Below are positions 34,405-43,357 of a stretch of 64,000 nt of DNA, in pieces. Made by a program: the position numbers and the translations under genes. Under the pieces are notes generated by a model that was not told the origin of the DNA, did not search any database, and saw only the letters and a list, made by a program, of their open reading frames with translations. This DNA is from Hathewaya proteolytica DSM 3090 (GTDB lineage Bacteria > Bacillota > Clostridia > Clostridiales > Clostridiaceae), in assembly GCF_900142225.1 (NCBI RefSeq), contig NZ_FRAD01000014.1, positions 31,566-95,565 on the forward strand. The letters are read 5' to 3'. Positions within the stretch are counted from its first letter, which is position 1. Every line of letters starts with the position of its first letter.

Positions 34405-35430
34405 ATGCATATGGCAGATGCTCTTATAAGCCCTGCAGTGGCGGGAATAATGTATGTTTGTTCTACAGTGGCTGCTGGAAAATCAGTAAAAGAAGTAAGA
34501 TTAGAAAACAATTCAAAGAAAATTCCATTGATGGGTATCATGGGGGCCTTCGTATTTGCCACCCAGATGATTAATTTCACCATACCTGGTACAGGCTCCA
34601 GTGGACACTTATGCGGTGGTATGATGTTATCAGCACTGCTTGGACCTTATGCCGGCTTTTTAACTATGATTAGTGTCTTATTAATTCAAGGACTTTTATT
34701 TGCCGACGGTGGACTACTAGCCCTTGGAGCTAACGTTTGGAACATGGCATTTTACGGTTGTTTTATTGGTGCCCTTTTAATATGGAGACCCATGATGAAA
34801 AATGGTGTATCAAAACTTAAAATAACCCTGGCTTCTATTATTGGATGCATTATAACTCTTCAATTAGGTGCCTTCAGTGTTACCTTAGAAACCATGGCTT
34901 CTGGTATAAGTAAACTTCCTTTTTCAACCTTCGTAATGACCATGCAGCCTATTCACTTAGCTATCGGTCTAGTAGAAGGACTTATCACATCAGCAGTACT
35001 TTGTTTTGTCCATGAAGCAAGACCGGAACTTCTCTGGGGTTCCCAAAGCAATGAAGAAAAAACAAGTAACAACAAAGGATTGTCATTAAAAACTACATTG
35101 ATAACTCTATCCGTTGCTACCCTATTCATTGGCGGAATCCTATCACTATATGCCTCTTCAAATCCCGATGGCCTTGAATGGTCCATTGAGAAAATAACAG
35201 GCTCCACAGAAGTAGAACAATCTGACACTAGTAAGCTTCACAACTCCGCAGCTGATGTTCAAAATACAACTTCATTGCTACCCGATTACAGCTTTAAAGA
35301 TTCCGACTCTTCCATAGGAACATCATTTTCAGGTATAATTGGTAGTGTGCTTGTAGTATGCCTATGTGTGGGTTCCTGCTATGCATTCAAATTCTTTAAG
35401 AGGAAGAAGAAAAATGAGCAAAATTGCTGA
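34405..35430 (+). CDS. cbiM: Cobalt (nickel) ECF transporter CbiM with fused C-terminal CbiN-like PDGLE domain
   Basis: Substrate-specific membrane subunit of an energy-coupling-factor metal transporter, 341 aa from ATG 34405. MHMADALISPAV provides the N-terminal metal-chelating His in Met-His-Met. QMINFTIPGTGSSGHLCGGM is the second ligand loop. After the CbiM core, PDGLEWSIEKITG begins a PDGLE/CbiN-like extension with two more membrane helices, so CbiM and CbiN functions are fused. The frame is open from TTG 34393, but that is too close to the AAGGAGG (34385-34391) to be the start. Supplies cobalt for B12, consistent with the B12-dependent glutamate mutase in this window; nickel is also possible. 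Confidence 0.92.
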   Translation: MHMADALISPAVAGIMYVCSTVAAGKSVKEVRLENNSKKIPLMGIMGAFVFATQMINFTIPGTGSSGHLCGGMMLSALLGPYAGFLTMISVLLIQGLLFADGGLLALGANVWNMAFYGCFIGALLIWRPMMKNGVSKLKITLASIIGCIITLQLGAFSVTLETMASGISKLPFSTFVMTMQPIHLAIGLVEGLITSAVLCFVHEARPELLWGSQSNEEKTSNNKGLSLKTTLITLSVATLFIGGILSLYASSNPDGLEWSIEKITGSTEVEQSDTSKLHNSAADVQNTTSLLPDYSFKDSDSSIGTSFSGIIGSVLVVCLCVGSCYAFKFFKRKKKNEQNC

Positions 35431-36187
35431 TTCAATTCATGAAATTAATAAATTAGATGAGCTTGCAAGAAGAAACCAGTGGATTAACCAGTTACACCCA
35501 CTGGTTAAGCTTCTTGTAACAATTTTTTATATAATAACTGTAGTTTCCTTTGACAGATATAAGTTTAGCGGTCTCATAAGTATGTTTATTTATCCCATAA
35601 TACTTTTCACCATATCCGATTTATCCCTTATTAATAGCCTTTACAGAATGCGTGTAGTTCTCCCCCTTGTATGCTTCATAGGTATCTTCAACCCATTCTT
35701 TGATAAAATACCCTTGTATACTTTTGCTGGCATAACTATAACATCTGGATTTATATCCATGATTACACTAATGATGAAGGGAATTCTTACTGTTTTAGCA
35801 TCCTACCTTCTCATAGCTACCACCACCATAGAGGGAATTTGTGTAGCTCTTAAAAAACTTCATATACCTCAAATTATGATAACTCAAATACTTCTAAGTT
35901 ATAGGTATATAACCCTGCTTTTAAAGGAGGTAAATACTATAACTGAAGCCTATGCCTTGCGTGCTCCAAAGGAAAAAGGCATCCACTTTAAAGTATGGGG
36001 CTCTCTAACTGGTCAACTTCTCCTTAGAACCATGGACAAAGCCAACAGAGTTTATGATAGTATGTGCCTCCGTGGTTACAATGGAGATTTCTATTTAAAT
36101 AGCAACACTTCAATTAAGTTACAAGATTATATTTACCTATTTTCCTTTACAATGTGCTTTATAATTTTGAGAACTTTATTTACATAG
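35414..36187 (+). CDS. cbiQ: Cobalt ECF transporter T component CbiQ
   Basis: 257-aa membrane coupling protein. I start it at ATG 35414 (MSKIADSIHEINKL), preceded by an AGGAAGAAG site within the end of cbiM; the 17-nt overlap suggests coupling. The helical core and the cytoplasmic coupling motifs AYALRAPKEKGIHF and DSMCLRGYNG (the two Ala-Arg-Gly-type helices that dock the ATPases) are clear. Works with CbiM and CbiO. Confidence 0.92.
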   Translation: MSKIADSIHEINKLDELARRNQWINQLHPLVKLLVTIFYIITVVSFDRYKFSGLISMFIYPIILFTISDLSLINSLYRMRVVLPLVCFIGIFNPFFDKIPLYTFAGITITSGFISMITLMMKGILTVLASYLLIATTTIEGICVALKKLHIPQIMITQILLSYRYITLLLKEVNTITEAYALRAPKEKGIHFKVWGSLTGQLLLRTMDKANRVYDSMCLRGYNGDFYLNSNTSIKLQDYIYLFSFTMCFIILRTLFT

Positions 36188-36217
36188 CTTAAAGAATATC
36201 ACTAAGAAAGATGAGGT

Positions 36218-36967
36218 ATGGATGTTATGAATGGTGTACATATTAATATAGAAAATTTATGTTTTTCTTACGATAACAACAAAATTCTAGACAATATAAA
36301 TTTTTCAGTGAGGTCAGGAGAATCTATAGGATTAATCGGGGCCAATGGCGTAGGTAAATCCACATTGTTAAGGCTTTTGCTAGGTTTAGACTTAAATTTT
36401 ACTGGCACCATGGAAATAGATGGAACCCCTATTAAAAAATCAACCTTGGCACTTATTCGCAAAAAAATCGGTTACGTATTTCAAGATTCTGATAGCCAAC
36501 TTTTCATGACCACAGCTTATGAAGACATATCTTTTGCGCCAAGAAATTATGGTCTCTCTAAAGATGAAGTAGACAAGCGTGTTACAAAAGTTCTAAAGGA
36601 TCTAAACATAGAACACCTTAGTCAAAAGCAAATATACAAAATGTCTGGAGGAGAGAAAAAAATAGTTTCCATAGGCACAATTCTTTCTATGTCACCGGAG
36701 ATTTTGCTAATGGATGAGCCTTCTATTACCCTTGACCCAAAAAACCGTAGAAACCTGATAAACCTATTGAATACTTTGCCCCAGACAAAAATAATAGCCT
36801 CCCACGACCTAGACATGATTCTAGAAACCTGCACACGTACAATTCTTTTAAATAATGGATTTATCGTTGCAGATGGTCCCACAAAGGACATCATGACAAA
36901 TCAAGATTTACTTGAAAAATGCAACCTAGAGCTTCCACTTTGTATGCAAAAAGCACCCCAGATTTAA
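36218..36967 (+). CDS. cbiO: Cobalt ECF transporter ATPase CbiO
   Basis: 249-aa ABC ATPase. Walker A GANGVGKST (near residue 42), the Q-loop QDSDSQLFMTTAYEDISFAP typical of ECF ATPases, signature MSGGEKKIVSIGTIL and Walker B ILLMDEPSITLDPKNR are intact. Start at 36218 or ATG 36227; the GAGG site fits the second slightly better. The operon ends here, at a terminator shared with the convergent arsenic-type operon. Confidence 0.92.
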   Translation: MDVMNGVHINIENLCFSYDNNKILDNINFSVRSGESIGLIGANGVGKSTLLRLLLGLDLNFTGTMEIDGTPIKKSTLALIRKKIGYVFQDSDSQLFMTTAYEDISFAPRNYGLSKDEVDKRVTKVLKDLNIEHLSQKQIYKMSGGEKKIVSIGTILSMSPEILLMDEPSITLDPKNRRNLINLLNTLPQTKIIASHDLDMILETCTRTILLNNGFIVADGPTKDIMTNQDLLEKCNLELPLCMQKAPQI

Positions 36968-36985
36968 TAACTCTGAGGCGCCTTT
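36948..36985 (-). terminator. Terminator of the arsenic-type operon
   Basis: Read on the minus strand, AAAGGCGCCTCAGA pairs fully (with G-U pairs) with TCTGGGGTGCTTT and runs into T5. On the plus strand the same arms have A-C mismatches, so it favours the minus strand. It overlaps the 3' end of cbiO. Confidence 0.75.
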
Positions 36986-37012
36986 ATTCTATATTATTTT
37001 TCTACTTTTTAC

Positions 37013-37267
37013 TTAAACAACTCCTGATTTCTTCATAACCTCTATGACTTTCTTAGTTGAAGCAGCCTGACCGCTTATAACTAACTTTCCATCTATTAAA
37101 AGAGAAGGCGCTGTCATAACACCAAGCTTAACAATCTCAACTAAATCCTCCACCTTTGTTACAGTTACATTTTCTAAAGAAAGTTCTTTAATTGCTTCCA
37201 TGGTATTTTCATATAATTTATTACAATCTGGGCATCCTGCCCCTATTACTTTTATATCCATTCTCAT
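37013..37267 (-). CDS. Small thioredoxin-family protein
   Basis: 84-aa redox protein: KVIGAGCPDCNKLYENTMEA has a CxxC (Cys12, Cys15) in the position used by the MTH895-like small thioredoxins (TM0996 type). TAPSLLIDGKLVISG contains the cis-proline segment. These small proteins commonly sit beside PF03773 permeases in metal(loid) resistance operons, as here. It is the last gene of the acr3 operon. It may supply thiols to the permease or reduce arsenate, the latter being speculative. Confidence 0.88.
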   Translation of the reverse strand: MRMDIKVIGAGCPDCNKLYENTMEAIKELSLENVTVTKVEDLVEIVKLGVMTAPSLLIDGKLVISGQAASTKKVIEVMKKSGVV

Positions 37268-37287
37268 TCACCGTCCTATCCCTATTT

Positions 37288-38565
37288 TTAATTTTTAAGT
37301 TCCATTTCCTCTTTGCTATTTTTCTTCCATGCATTTGCAATGGTTCTTATAATCTGTGGTCCAACCTTTGATATAAATACAAGTTGTGATATTTCCTTTG
37401 CATCACATGGATCAAAATCTACCAAATCCCCAACCACATTAACTTCATTCCATCCGGATTCTTTTAAATTAAAGAAACCTTTTATACGATAAGCATCTTT
37501 CTTAACTTCATCAAGGAACATTGCCAATTCACTTTGGTGAAGTTGTCCTTTAAAATTCATAGAAACGCTCTTTGGCTTTGTTTCCGGTGAATTAGTGGAT
37601 TCCTCAGATTCCGCCCATCTATATTTCATTAAATCCTGATTTACAAAATCAATATCAATGTTGCCATTTGAACTTAACCTAATAGGACATACAGCATTAA
37701 TTTCCCTTATCTTTTCTTTTAGCTCATCTATTTTTTCTGGCTCCACAAGATCCACTTTTGTTATGATACACAGTTCACAATGTTTCAACTGTCTATTTAC
37801 AGTCTCTTCGTCTTTTAACTGCTCCATGAAATTCACAGCGTCCACTAAGCAAATTACACCTTTGAATTCATATTTCTCTCCAGCCATTACTTTTACAGCC
37901 TCAAGAATTTCCTCTATATTAGAAGGATCCCCAAGTCCTGAACTCTCTACAAATAAATAATTTAAATCCTGCTTAGTCATTTCAGCTAGAGCTTCTACAA
38001 AGGATAATCTAAGACATGAACAGAAAATAGATCCTCTATTGATCTCTACCATTTTAATATTATCATTTCTTAGAATAGTTCCATCTATACCAAGCTTTCC
38101 AAATTCATTTTGGATAACACCTACTCTCTCATGCTTTAATTCCTCTAGTATTTTAAGCAGAATAGTAGTTTTCCCTGAGCCAAGAAAGCCAGTCAAAAGA
38201 TATAACTGTATTTTTTTATCCTTTATTTCTATTTCTTCTTTCATAATATCATTTCCTCCCTTTATATCATTTATATCAATCAACTTTACCTTGCCAGAAA
38301 TGCTGTTAAAAAACTGTTCCATTTCGTCAATAGTATCTTGATTTATACTATAATGCATCCATTTTCCTGATTTTCGACCATTCACAATGCCGCTATCGCA
38401 GAGTACCTTCATATGATGTGATAAAGTAGGTTGAGTCATGTTTAACTTATCTAAGATTTTACACGCACAAAGCTCCCCTCTTGATAACATAGCCATTATT
38501 TTCATCCTATTTTCATCACCTAAAGCTTTAAAAGCTAAAACATATTTTTCACTAATTTTCTCCAA
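37288..38565 (-). CDS. ArsR-family repressor fused to a G3E (CobW/YjiA-like) GTPase
   Basis: 425-aa continuous fusion. Residues 1-90 are an ArsR winged helix with ELCACKILDKL, where C33 and C35 match the CxC As(III)/Sb(III) site, and MTQPTLSHHMKVL as recognition helix. Residues 118-425 are a G3E P-loop GTPase: Walker A GFLGSGKTT (126-134), switch ESSGLGDPSNI, TKVDLVEPEK as the base-recognition motif. The metal-binding CxCC of this family reads CSCL (182-185), so one cysteine is missing. Start TTG 38565 follows GAGGTGATG. A strong internal site (GGGAGG) precedes ATG at codon 108, so a separate GTPase could also be made. Domain fusion of sensor and metallochaperone GTPase is unusual. Confidence 0.9.
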   Translation of the reverse strand: MEKISEKYVLAFKALGDENRMKIMAMLSRGELCACKILDKLNMTQPTLSHHMKVLCDSGIVNGRKSGKWMHYSINQDTIDEMEQFFNSISGKVKLIDINDIKGGNDIMKEEIEIKDKKIQLYLLTGFLGSGKTTILLKILEELKHERVGVIQNEFGKLGIDGTILRNDNIKMVEINRGSIFCSCLRLSFVEALAEMTKQDLNYLFVESSGLGDPSNIEEILEAVKVMAGEKYEFKGVICLVDAVNFMEQLKDEETVNRQLKHCELCIITKVDLVEPEKIDELKEKIREINAVCPIRLSSNGNIDIDFVNQDLMKYRWAESEESTNSPETKPKSVSMNFKGQLHQSELAMFLDEVKKDAYRIKGFFNLKESGWNEVNVVGDLVDFDPCDAKEISQLVFISKVGPQIIRTIANAWKKNSKEEMELKN

Positions 38566-38595
38566 AACATCACCTCATATCTAAGCTAAGTTATT

Positions 38596-39609
38596 TTAAA
38601 TAAACAGAAATTGTGTGGCGTTAAATAAATAACCAATTATTATAATTCCAACAGTTACAATGCCAACAAACGTAAGCAATAACTTTGTTTTCACAACTTT
38701 TTTTAGCATAATAATCGATGGAAGTGATAAAGCTGTGACACCCATCATAAATGAAAGTATTGTTCCAATACCTACACCCTTAGCAGCCAGTGCCTCTGCA
38801 ATTGGAATTGTACCAAAAATATCTGCATACATTGGAATTCCTACAACGGCAGCAATAATAGGTGAAAAAGGATTGTTCGTACCAATTGCTGTTTGGATCC
38901 AACTACTAGGAATCACATTGTGGATCAATGCACCAATTAACACACCAACAAAAACATAAGGGGCAACTTTTTTTACTGTAGCTGTTACTTGTTCCCATGC
39001 ATATTGAAGGCGTTCACTTTTCGTAAGTTCCGGTGATTCCAAATCCATATTGGATGCACTTTTAACAAAACTCTCAACATACTTTTCCATACCTAATTTT
39101 TCTAGTATTGTACCACCAATAACTGCAAGAATTAGACCAACAATGACATATGCCACGGCAATTTTAAATCCAAATACACTTGTTAGCAGCACAAGAGAAC
39201 CCAAATCCACTAAAGGGGATGAAATTAAGAAAGAAAATGTAACACCGATAGGCAATCCTGCACTTGTAAATCCTATAAATAGTGGTATGGATGAACATGA
39301 ACAAAAAGGTGTTACTGTTCCTAGCAATGCCGATAAAGTATTTGCCCATATACCATGAAATCTGCCAAGTATTTTCTTCGTACGCTGTGGTGGAAAATAA
39401 CTTTGTATATAACTTATAATAAAGATAAGAATGGAAAGTAATGCAAATATCTTTATTGTGTCATACAAAAAGAATCTCAAACTTCTTCCCATGATACTCG
39501 TCAAATCCATGCCCATCCAAGACAAAACACTTCCAATAATCTCGTTGAGCCACTTCATACCTAATACTTGATTTTGTAAAAATAACCCTATATTCCTTAA
39601 AACCTCCAC
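38596..39609 (-). CDS. Permease of the PF03773 (ArsP/YraQ-like) family
   Basis: 337-aa polytopic membrane protein. TPFCSCSSIPLFIGFTSAG and FSFLISSPLVDLGSL (first repeat), plus GVGIGTILSFMMGVTALSLP (second), identify the family; CSCSS is the likely thiol metal site. I use GTG 39609, preceded by GAGGTG 8 nt upstream, rather than GTG 39618. It lies between acr3 and the ArsR-GTPase gene, so it probably exports a metal(loid) or organometalloid. It is a paralogue of SaoE but distant. Confidence 0.88.
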   Translation of the reverse strand: MEVLRNIGLFLQNQVLGMKWLNEIIGSVLSWMGMDLTSIMGRSLRFFLYDTIKIFALLSILIFIISYIQSYFPPQRTKKILGRFHGIWANTLSALLGTVTPFCSCSSIPLFIGFTSAGLPIGVTFSFLISSPLVDLGSLVLLTSVFGFKIAVAYVIVGLILAVIGGTILEKLGMEKYVESFVKSASNMDLESPELTKSERLQYAWEQVTATVKKVAPYVFVGVLIGALIHNVIPSSWIQTAIGTNNPFSPIIAAVVGIPMYADIFGTIPIAEALAAKGVGIGTILSFMMGVTALSLPSIIMLKKVVKTKLLLTFVGIVTVGIIIIGYLFNATQFLFI

Positions 39610-39692
39610 TAAAATCACCTCTTAGTTAATATTTCAATGCTTATTTTTTAGTTCAAAGTAAATTGTGGACGCACACAAATGCCACCTTTAAT

Positions 39693-40742
39693 TTACTCAT
39701 GAATGAAGCCTCCCTTAGTTTTGTTTGCTATCTTTACTAAAGCAAGCATAACTGGAACCTCTACTAAAACTCCCACGATGGTTGCCAAAGCCACTGGACT
39801 TTTTGTTCCAAACAGTGATATGGCCACAGCCACTGCCAACTCAAAAAAATTGGAAGCCCCTATCATACCTGCTGGTGCTGCAATGTCATGTGGTAACTTC
39901 AATGCCTTACTTGCATAATATGCAATAAAGAAAATAGCAAAGGTCTGAATAATTAATGGAATGGCAATGAGCATAATGTGTGTAGGATTTTCTAAAATAG
40001 TATTACCTTGAAAAGAGAAAATTATTATTAAAGTGAGTAATAATCCTACAATAGTGATATTACTGAATTTAGGAATAAATATATTGTCAAAATATTCTTG
40101 GCCTTTTTGTTTTACAACAAATATACGAGTTAAAATGCCTGATATAAGTGGAATTACAACAAAAAGCACAACAGATAGAATTAAAGTATTCCATGGAATT
40201 TTCACACCACTTACACCTAATAACAATGCTACAATTGGTGTAAACGCAATAAGAATAATAAGATCATTTGTAGCCACTTGTACAACAGTATATGCAGCAT
40301 TGCCTTTTGTTAAATGACTCCATACAAATACCATAGCCGTGCACGGTGCGGCACCCAATAATACGGCACCTGCCAAATAATCTTTTGCAAGCTCTGCTGA
40401 TATATAATTCTTAAATATAACGTAAAAAAATAACCAAGCTATTCCAAACATAGTGAACGGTTTTATAAGCCAGTTTGTTACCCAAGTTACAAAAAGCCCC
40501 TTTGGGTTTTCCTTTACGTATTTTATGCTTTGAAAATCTACTTTCAGCATCATAGGATAAATCATCAGCCATATCAAAATTGCAATGGGAATAGAAACAT
40601 TTGCATACTCAAAACGTCCTAAAAAGTTTGGTATAGGTGGCACGTACTTGCCTATTACTACCCCAACCACCATGCAAAGAATTACCCACAAAGTAAGATA
40701 GCGTTCAAAAAAACCAATATCCTGCCCATTTTTTTCTTTCAT
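39693..40742 (-). CDS. acr3: Arsenite efflux transporter ACR3
   Basis: 349-aa membrane transporter of the BASS/ACR3 group with ten helices. VGVVIGKYVPPIP, AVLLGAAPCTAMVFVWSHLT (the Cys in AAPCTAMV is the arsenite ligand) and the C-terminal AAPAGMIGASNFFELAVAVAI are family hallmarks. AGGAGG precedes the ATG. It leads the operon acr3-permease-arsR/GTPase-thioredoxin. No arsenate reductase ArsC is in the window, so the system as seen handles arsenite, antimonite or related species. Confidence 0.95.
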   Translation of the reverse strand: MKEKNGQDIGFFERYLTLWVILCMVVGVVIGKYVPPIPNFLGRFEYANVSIPIAILIWLMIYPMMLKVDFQSIKYVKENPKGLFVTWVTNWLIKPFTMFGIAWLFFYVIFKNYISAELAKDYLAGAVLLGAAPCTAMVFVWSHLTKGNAAYTVVQVATNDLIILIAFTPIVALLLGVSGVKIPWNTLILSVVLFVVIPLISGILTRIFVVKQKGQEYFDNIFIPKFSNITIVGLLLTLIIIFSFQGNTILENPTHIMLIAIPLIIQTFAIFFIAYYASKALKLPHDIAAPAGMIGASNFFELAVAVAISLFGTKSPVALATIVGVLVEVPVMLALVKIANKTKGGFIHE

Positions 40743-40775
40743 ATTACCCCTCCATTACCTATTTAGTTTGTAGTT

Positions 40776-40881
40776 TTATTTAGCAGCAAATTCAGATAGC
40801 ACCCTTTTAAAAAAATCACCTCATATCGAAATTCATCTATATGTTTATTATATAACAATACATAGATAATTATCAATATGT
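40776..40881 (-). promoter_or_regulatory. Leader of the acr3 operon: operator-like palindrome and a decayed small frame
   Basis: GATAATTATC (40865-40874), a perfect palindrome, is flanked by ACATA and ATATGT and may be the ArsR operator. Downstream on the minus strand, GATATGAGGTGAT (the same site that starts the ArsR gene) is followed by a short frame that reads like a protein tail (KRVLSEFAAK then TAA at 40776). This suggests a small gene deleted between its ribosome binding site and its last codons. Confidence 0.4.
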
Positions 40882-40929
40882 ATTTGTATTTTTAATAAAT
40901 AAAAACTTATTAATAAATAATATAAAACT

Positions 40930-40971
40930 AATGGCTGCACTGCAGTATTTTTATTCCGCAGTACAGCCATT
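40930..40971. terminator. Terminator downstream of the SPFH/Arc-type pair
   Basis: AATGGCTG/CAGCCATT and ACTGC/GCAGT arms with a loop of about 14 nt, following the stop of the minus-strand gene at 41001. Confidence 0.75.
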
Positions 40972-41000
40972 TTACTTTAAAATCTTATGCTCTTGTTTCC

Positions 41001-41255
41001 TTACTTCTTTTTCCTGTTCTTCACGCACTCCCATAGAAGGTATTCCACTTGACCATTAATAGATCTGAACTCATCCTCTGCCCAAGCCGCTAGCTCATCC
41101 CAAAGTGAGGGTGACAACCTCAAAAGCATCTGCTTTTTAGTTTTTTCCTTGTTCTTAATAGACTTCTCTTTTTCCAAAATCTCTTTTTCCAGTGCTTTCA
41201 GAGATTCTAATTTTTCTTTTAGCTTTTGTTCTTTTTCATCTAAGTTACCTGTCAT
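41001..41255 (-). CDS. Small coiled-coil protein with Arc/MetJ-type ribbon-helix-helix segment
   Basis: 84 aa. Residues 1-45 are a charged coiled coil (Lys/Glu heptads). Residues 44-80 (LLRLSPSLWDELAAWAEDEF then RSINGQVEYLLWEC) follow the Arc-type ribbon-helix-helix pattern in which the S-N-G-Q-V-E-Y-L-L turn is typical. It lies 25 nt after the SPFH gene. I have seen this pairing of an Arc-like protein with SPFH proteins before. The role is unknown; it could be a repressor or a partner of the SPFH complex. Confidence 0.8.
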   Translation of the reverse strand: MTGNLDEKEQKLKEKLESLKALEKEILEKEKSIKNKEKTKKQMLLRLSPSLWDELAAWAEDEFRSINGQVEYLLWECVKNRKKK

Positions 41256-41280
41256 ATAACAACTTCCTTCATTTGTGATT

Positions 41281-42294
41281 CTAATAAATAGAACCGCTGT
41301 TTACTATGGGTTGAGCATCCTTGTTTCCGCAAAGTACCACAAGTAAATTGCTCACCATGGCAGCTTTTCTTTCTTCATCAAGAACAACCACATCTTCTTC
41401 ACCAAGTTGATCTATGGCCATCTTCACCATGCTCACAGCCCCTTCAACAATTTTCTGCCTTGCTGCAATAATTGCCACAGCTTGTTGCCTCTGAAGCATA
41501 GCTGCTGCAATCTCCTCTGAGTAAGACAAATGGGTTATTCTAACTTCCTCTATATTTAGACCTGCTTCTTGGACGCGTTGTTGCAATTCTTCCTTCATGC
41601 TATTTGCAATCTCTTGACTGCTTCCCCTAAGTGTTTTTTCGTCACTATCTTCTTCCATTGTATCATAGGGATATAATCTAGCAATATTGCGAATAGTAGA
41701 ATCACACTGTGTGGACAAGAAATCCATGTAGTTTTCCACATTAAACACAGCCTTCGTAGGGTCCTCTACGTTCCATATTACAACAGCGCCTATGATAATT
41801 GGGTTGCCAAGCACATCATTAACCTTTTGTTTCTCATTGTTTAAAGTCATTATCTTAGTTGAAACTTTCTTTTTGGGAAGTACCATATTCTGACTTCCTA
41901 CTACTACACTGGCATTAACGTTGCCATTTATTCCGCCTGCCTTGGCTACAGGGCTTTCCGAAACAGCAAATGGGTTTATGAAGAAAAATCCTGGTTTCTT
42001 TATGGTACCGTAATAATTACCAAACAGTGTCAGCACCAATGCTTCATTTGGTTTTATAATTTTCAGCCCACCAGACATTATAGAAAATGCTATAAAACCA
42101 ACAATTCCAATGGCTAGCACCATACCACCTAATAGCCATGCTTCATTTGCCAGCCATATAGATCCCCAAACTATACCTGCAATGGATGCAATAGTAGCAA
42201 ACAAGATAATAATCAGCATCTTGCCCCCGCCAGCTGGCTGTAATTCTTTTTCGATGACTTGAGATTTTTTAACTTTTGGAATTTCCTTATCCAT
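41281..42294 (-). CDS. SPFH (stomatin/band 7)-domain membrane protein
   Basis: 337 aa with two N-terminal membrane helices (about residues 26-75) and an SPFH domain (GGLKIIKPNEALVLTLFGNY, then VVIWNVEDPTKAVFNVENY). The oligomerisation helices follow (EELQQRVQEAGLNIEEVRIT; AAAMLQRQQAVAIIAARQKI). Family members scaffold membrane microdomains and often pair with NfeD or proteases; here the partner is the Arc-like gene. The ATG lies after GGAGGGG. Confidence 0.92.
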   Translation of the reverse strand: MDKEIPKVKKSQVIEKELQPAGGGKMLIIILFATIASIAGIVWGSIWLANEAWLLGGMVLAIGIVGFIAFSIMSGGLKIIKPNEALVLTLFGNYYGTIKKPGFFFINPFAVSESPVAKAGGINGNVNASVVVGSQNMVLPKKKVSTKIMTLNNEKQKVNDVLGNPIIIGAVVIWNVEDPTKAVFNVENYMDFLSTQCDSTIRNIARLYPYDTMEEDSDEKTLRGSSQEIANSMKEELQQRVQEAGLNIEEVRITHLSYSEEIAAAMLQRQQAVAIIAARQKIVEGAVSMVKMAIDQLGEEDVVVLDEERKAAMVSNLLVVLCGNKDAQPIVNSGSIY

Positions 42295-42380
42295 ATTACC
42301 CCTCCACCAATTATAATGATATCATTTTGATATCATTATAATATTCCAGATTGTTAACTTTGTCAACTACTCTACAAAAG

Positions 42381-42415
42381 AAAACACACCTTATTTTTAA
42401 TAAAAGGTGTGTTTT
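42381..42415 (-). terminator. Terminator of pdxS
   Basis: Perfect 12-bp stem AAAACACACCTT/AAGGTGTGTTTT with an 11-nt loop, just after the pdxS stop. Confidence 0.9.
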
Positions 42416-42439
42416 AACAATATTCTATACTAAAAACAT

Positions 42440-43306
42440 TTAAATCCCACGTTCAGCCATCAATACTTGGATTTCACTTTCATTAATTCCAACCATGGCT
42501 TCCCCAAGATCTTCAGATAATTTTGCAATAATATCTGGATTCTCAAAATTTTTCACTGACTCCACAATGGCTTTGGCTCTTTTTTCTGGATTTCCAGATT
42601 TGAATATACCAGAACCTACAAATACACCCTCAGCACCTAGCTTTCTCATCAATGCTGCATCGGCAGGGGTTGCAACACCTCCAGCTGAAAAATTCACTAC
42701 AGGTAACTTATTGTGTTCATGTACATATAAAAGAAGTTCATATGGCACTGCCAGTTCTTTTGCTTCATTATATAACTCATCTTCACTCATGGCAAATACT
42801 CGTTTAATATCTCTCTGTATAGCGCGCATATGAGATACCGCCTGAACTACATCACCAGTACCTGCCTCGCCTTTTGTGCGGATCATGGCAGCACCCTCTT
42901 GAATTCTTCTAAGAGCCTCACCTAAATTTCTAGCACCACATACAAAAGGAGCTGTGAATTTGTGTTTGTTTACATGATATACATTATCTGCTGGTGATAA
43001 AACTTCACTCTCATCTATAAAATCAATGCCAATGGACTGCAGGATTTCCGCTTCAACAGTATGACCTATTCTACACTTTGCCATAACAGGTATTTTTACA
43101 GCATTGATTATTTCCTTTATCATCTTAGGATCGCTCATTCTAGAAACACCGCCAGCTGCACGAATATCCGCTGGAATTCTCTCCAATGCCATGACTGCAC
43201 AAGCACCGGCAGCTTCTGCGATCTTTGCTTGTTCAGCAGTAGTAACATCCATAATTACTCCACCTAAAAATTGTTTTGTTACTTCACTTGCTCTTTCAAA
43301 ATTCAT
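42440..43306 (-). CDS. pdxS: Pyridoxal 5'-phosphate synthase lyase subunit
   Basis: 288-aa (beta/alpha)8 enzyme that builds PLP from ribose 5-phosphate, glyceraldehyde 3-phosphate and ammonia. GGVIMDVTTAEQAKIAEAAG, ALERIPADIRAAGGVSRMSD, the catalytic Lys in IPVMAKCRIGH, and AGGVATPADAALMRKLGAEG are strongly conserved. Its usual glutaminase partner pdxT is not adjacent: the next gene downstream is an SPFH protein after a terminator. It is divergent from a PdxR-type regulator gene. PLP is used by several enzymes, including the desulfurase in this window. Confidence 0.97.
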   Translation of the reverse strand: MNFERASEVTKQFLGGVIMDVTTAEQAKIAEAAGACAVMALERIPADIRAAGGVSRMSDPKMIKEIINAVKIPVMAKCRIGHTVEAEILQSIGIDFIDESEVLSPADNVYHVNKHKFTAPFVCGARNLGEALRRIQEGAAMIRTKGEAGTGDVVQAVSHMRAIQRDIKRVFAMSEDELYNEAKELAVPYELLLYVHEHNKLPVVNFSAGGVATPADAALMRKLGAEGVFVGSGIFKSGNPEKRAKAIVESVKNFENPDIIAKLSEDLGEAMVGINESEIQVLMAERGI

Positions 43307-43357
43307 CTTAACCCCTCCAAAATATAATTCTCTAGATGACTAAATTCATCCTACTAA

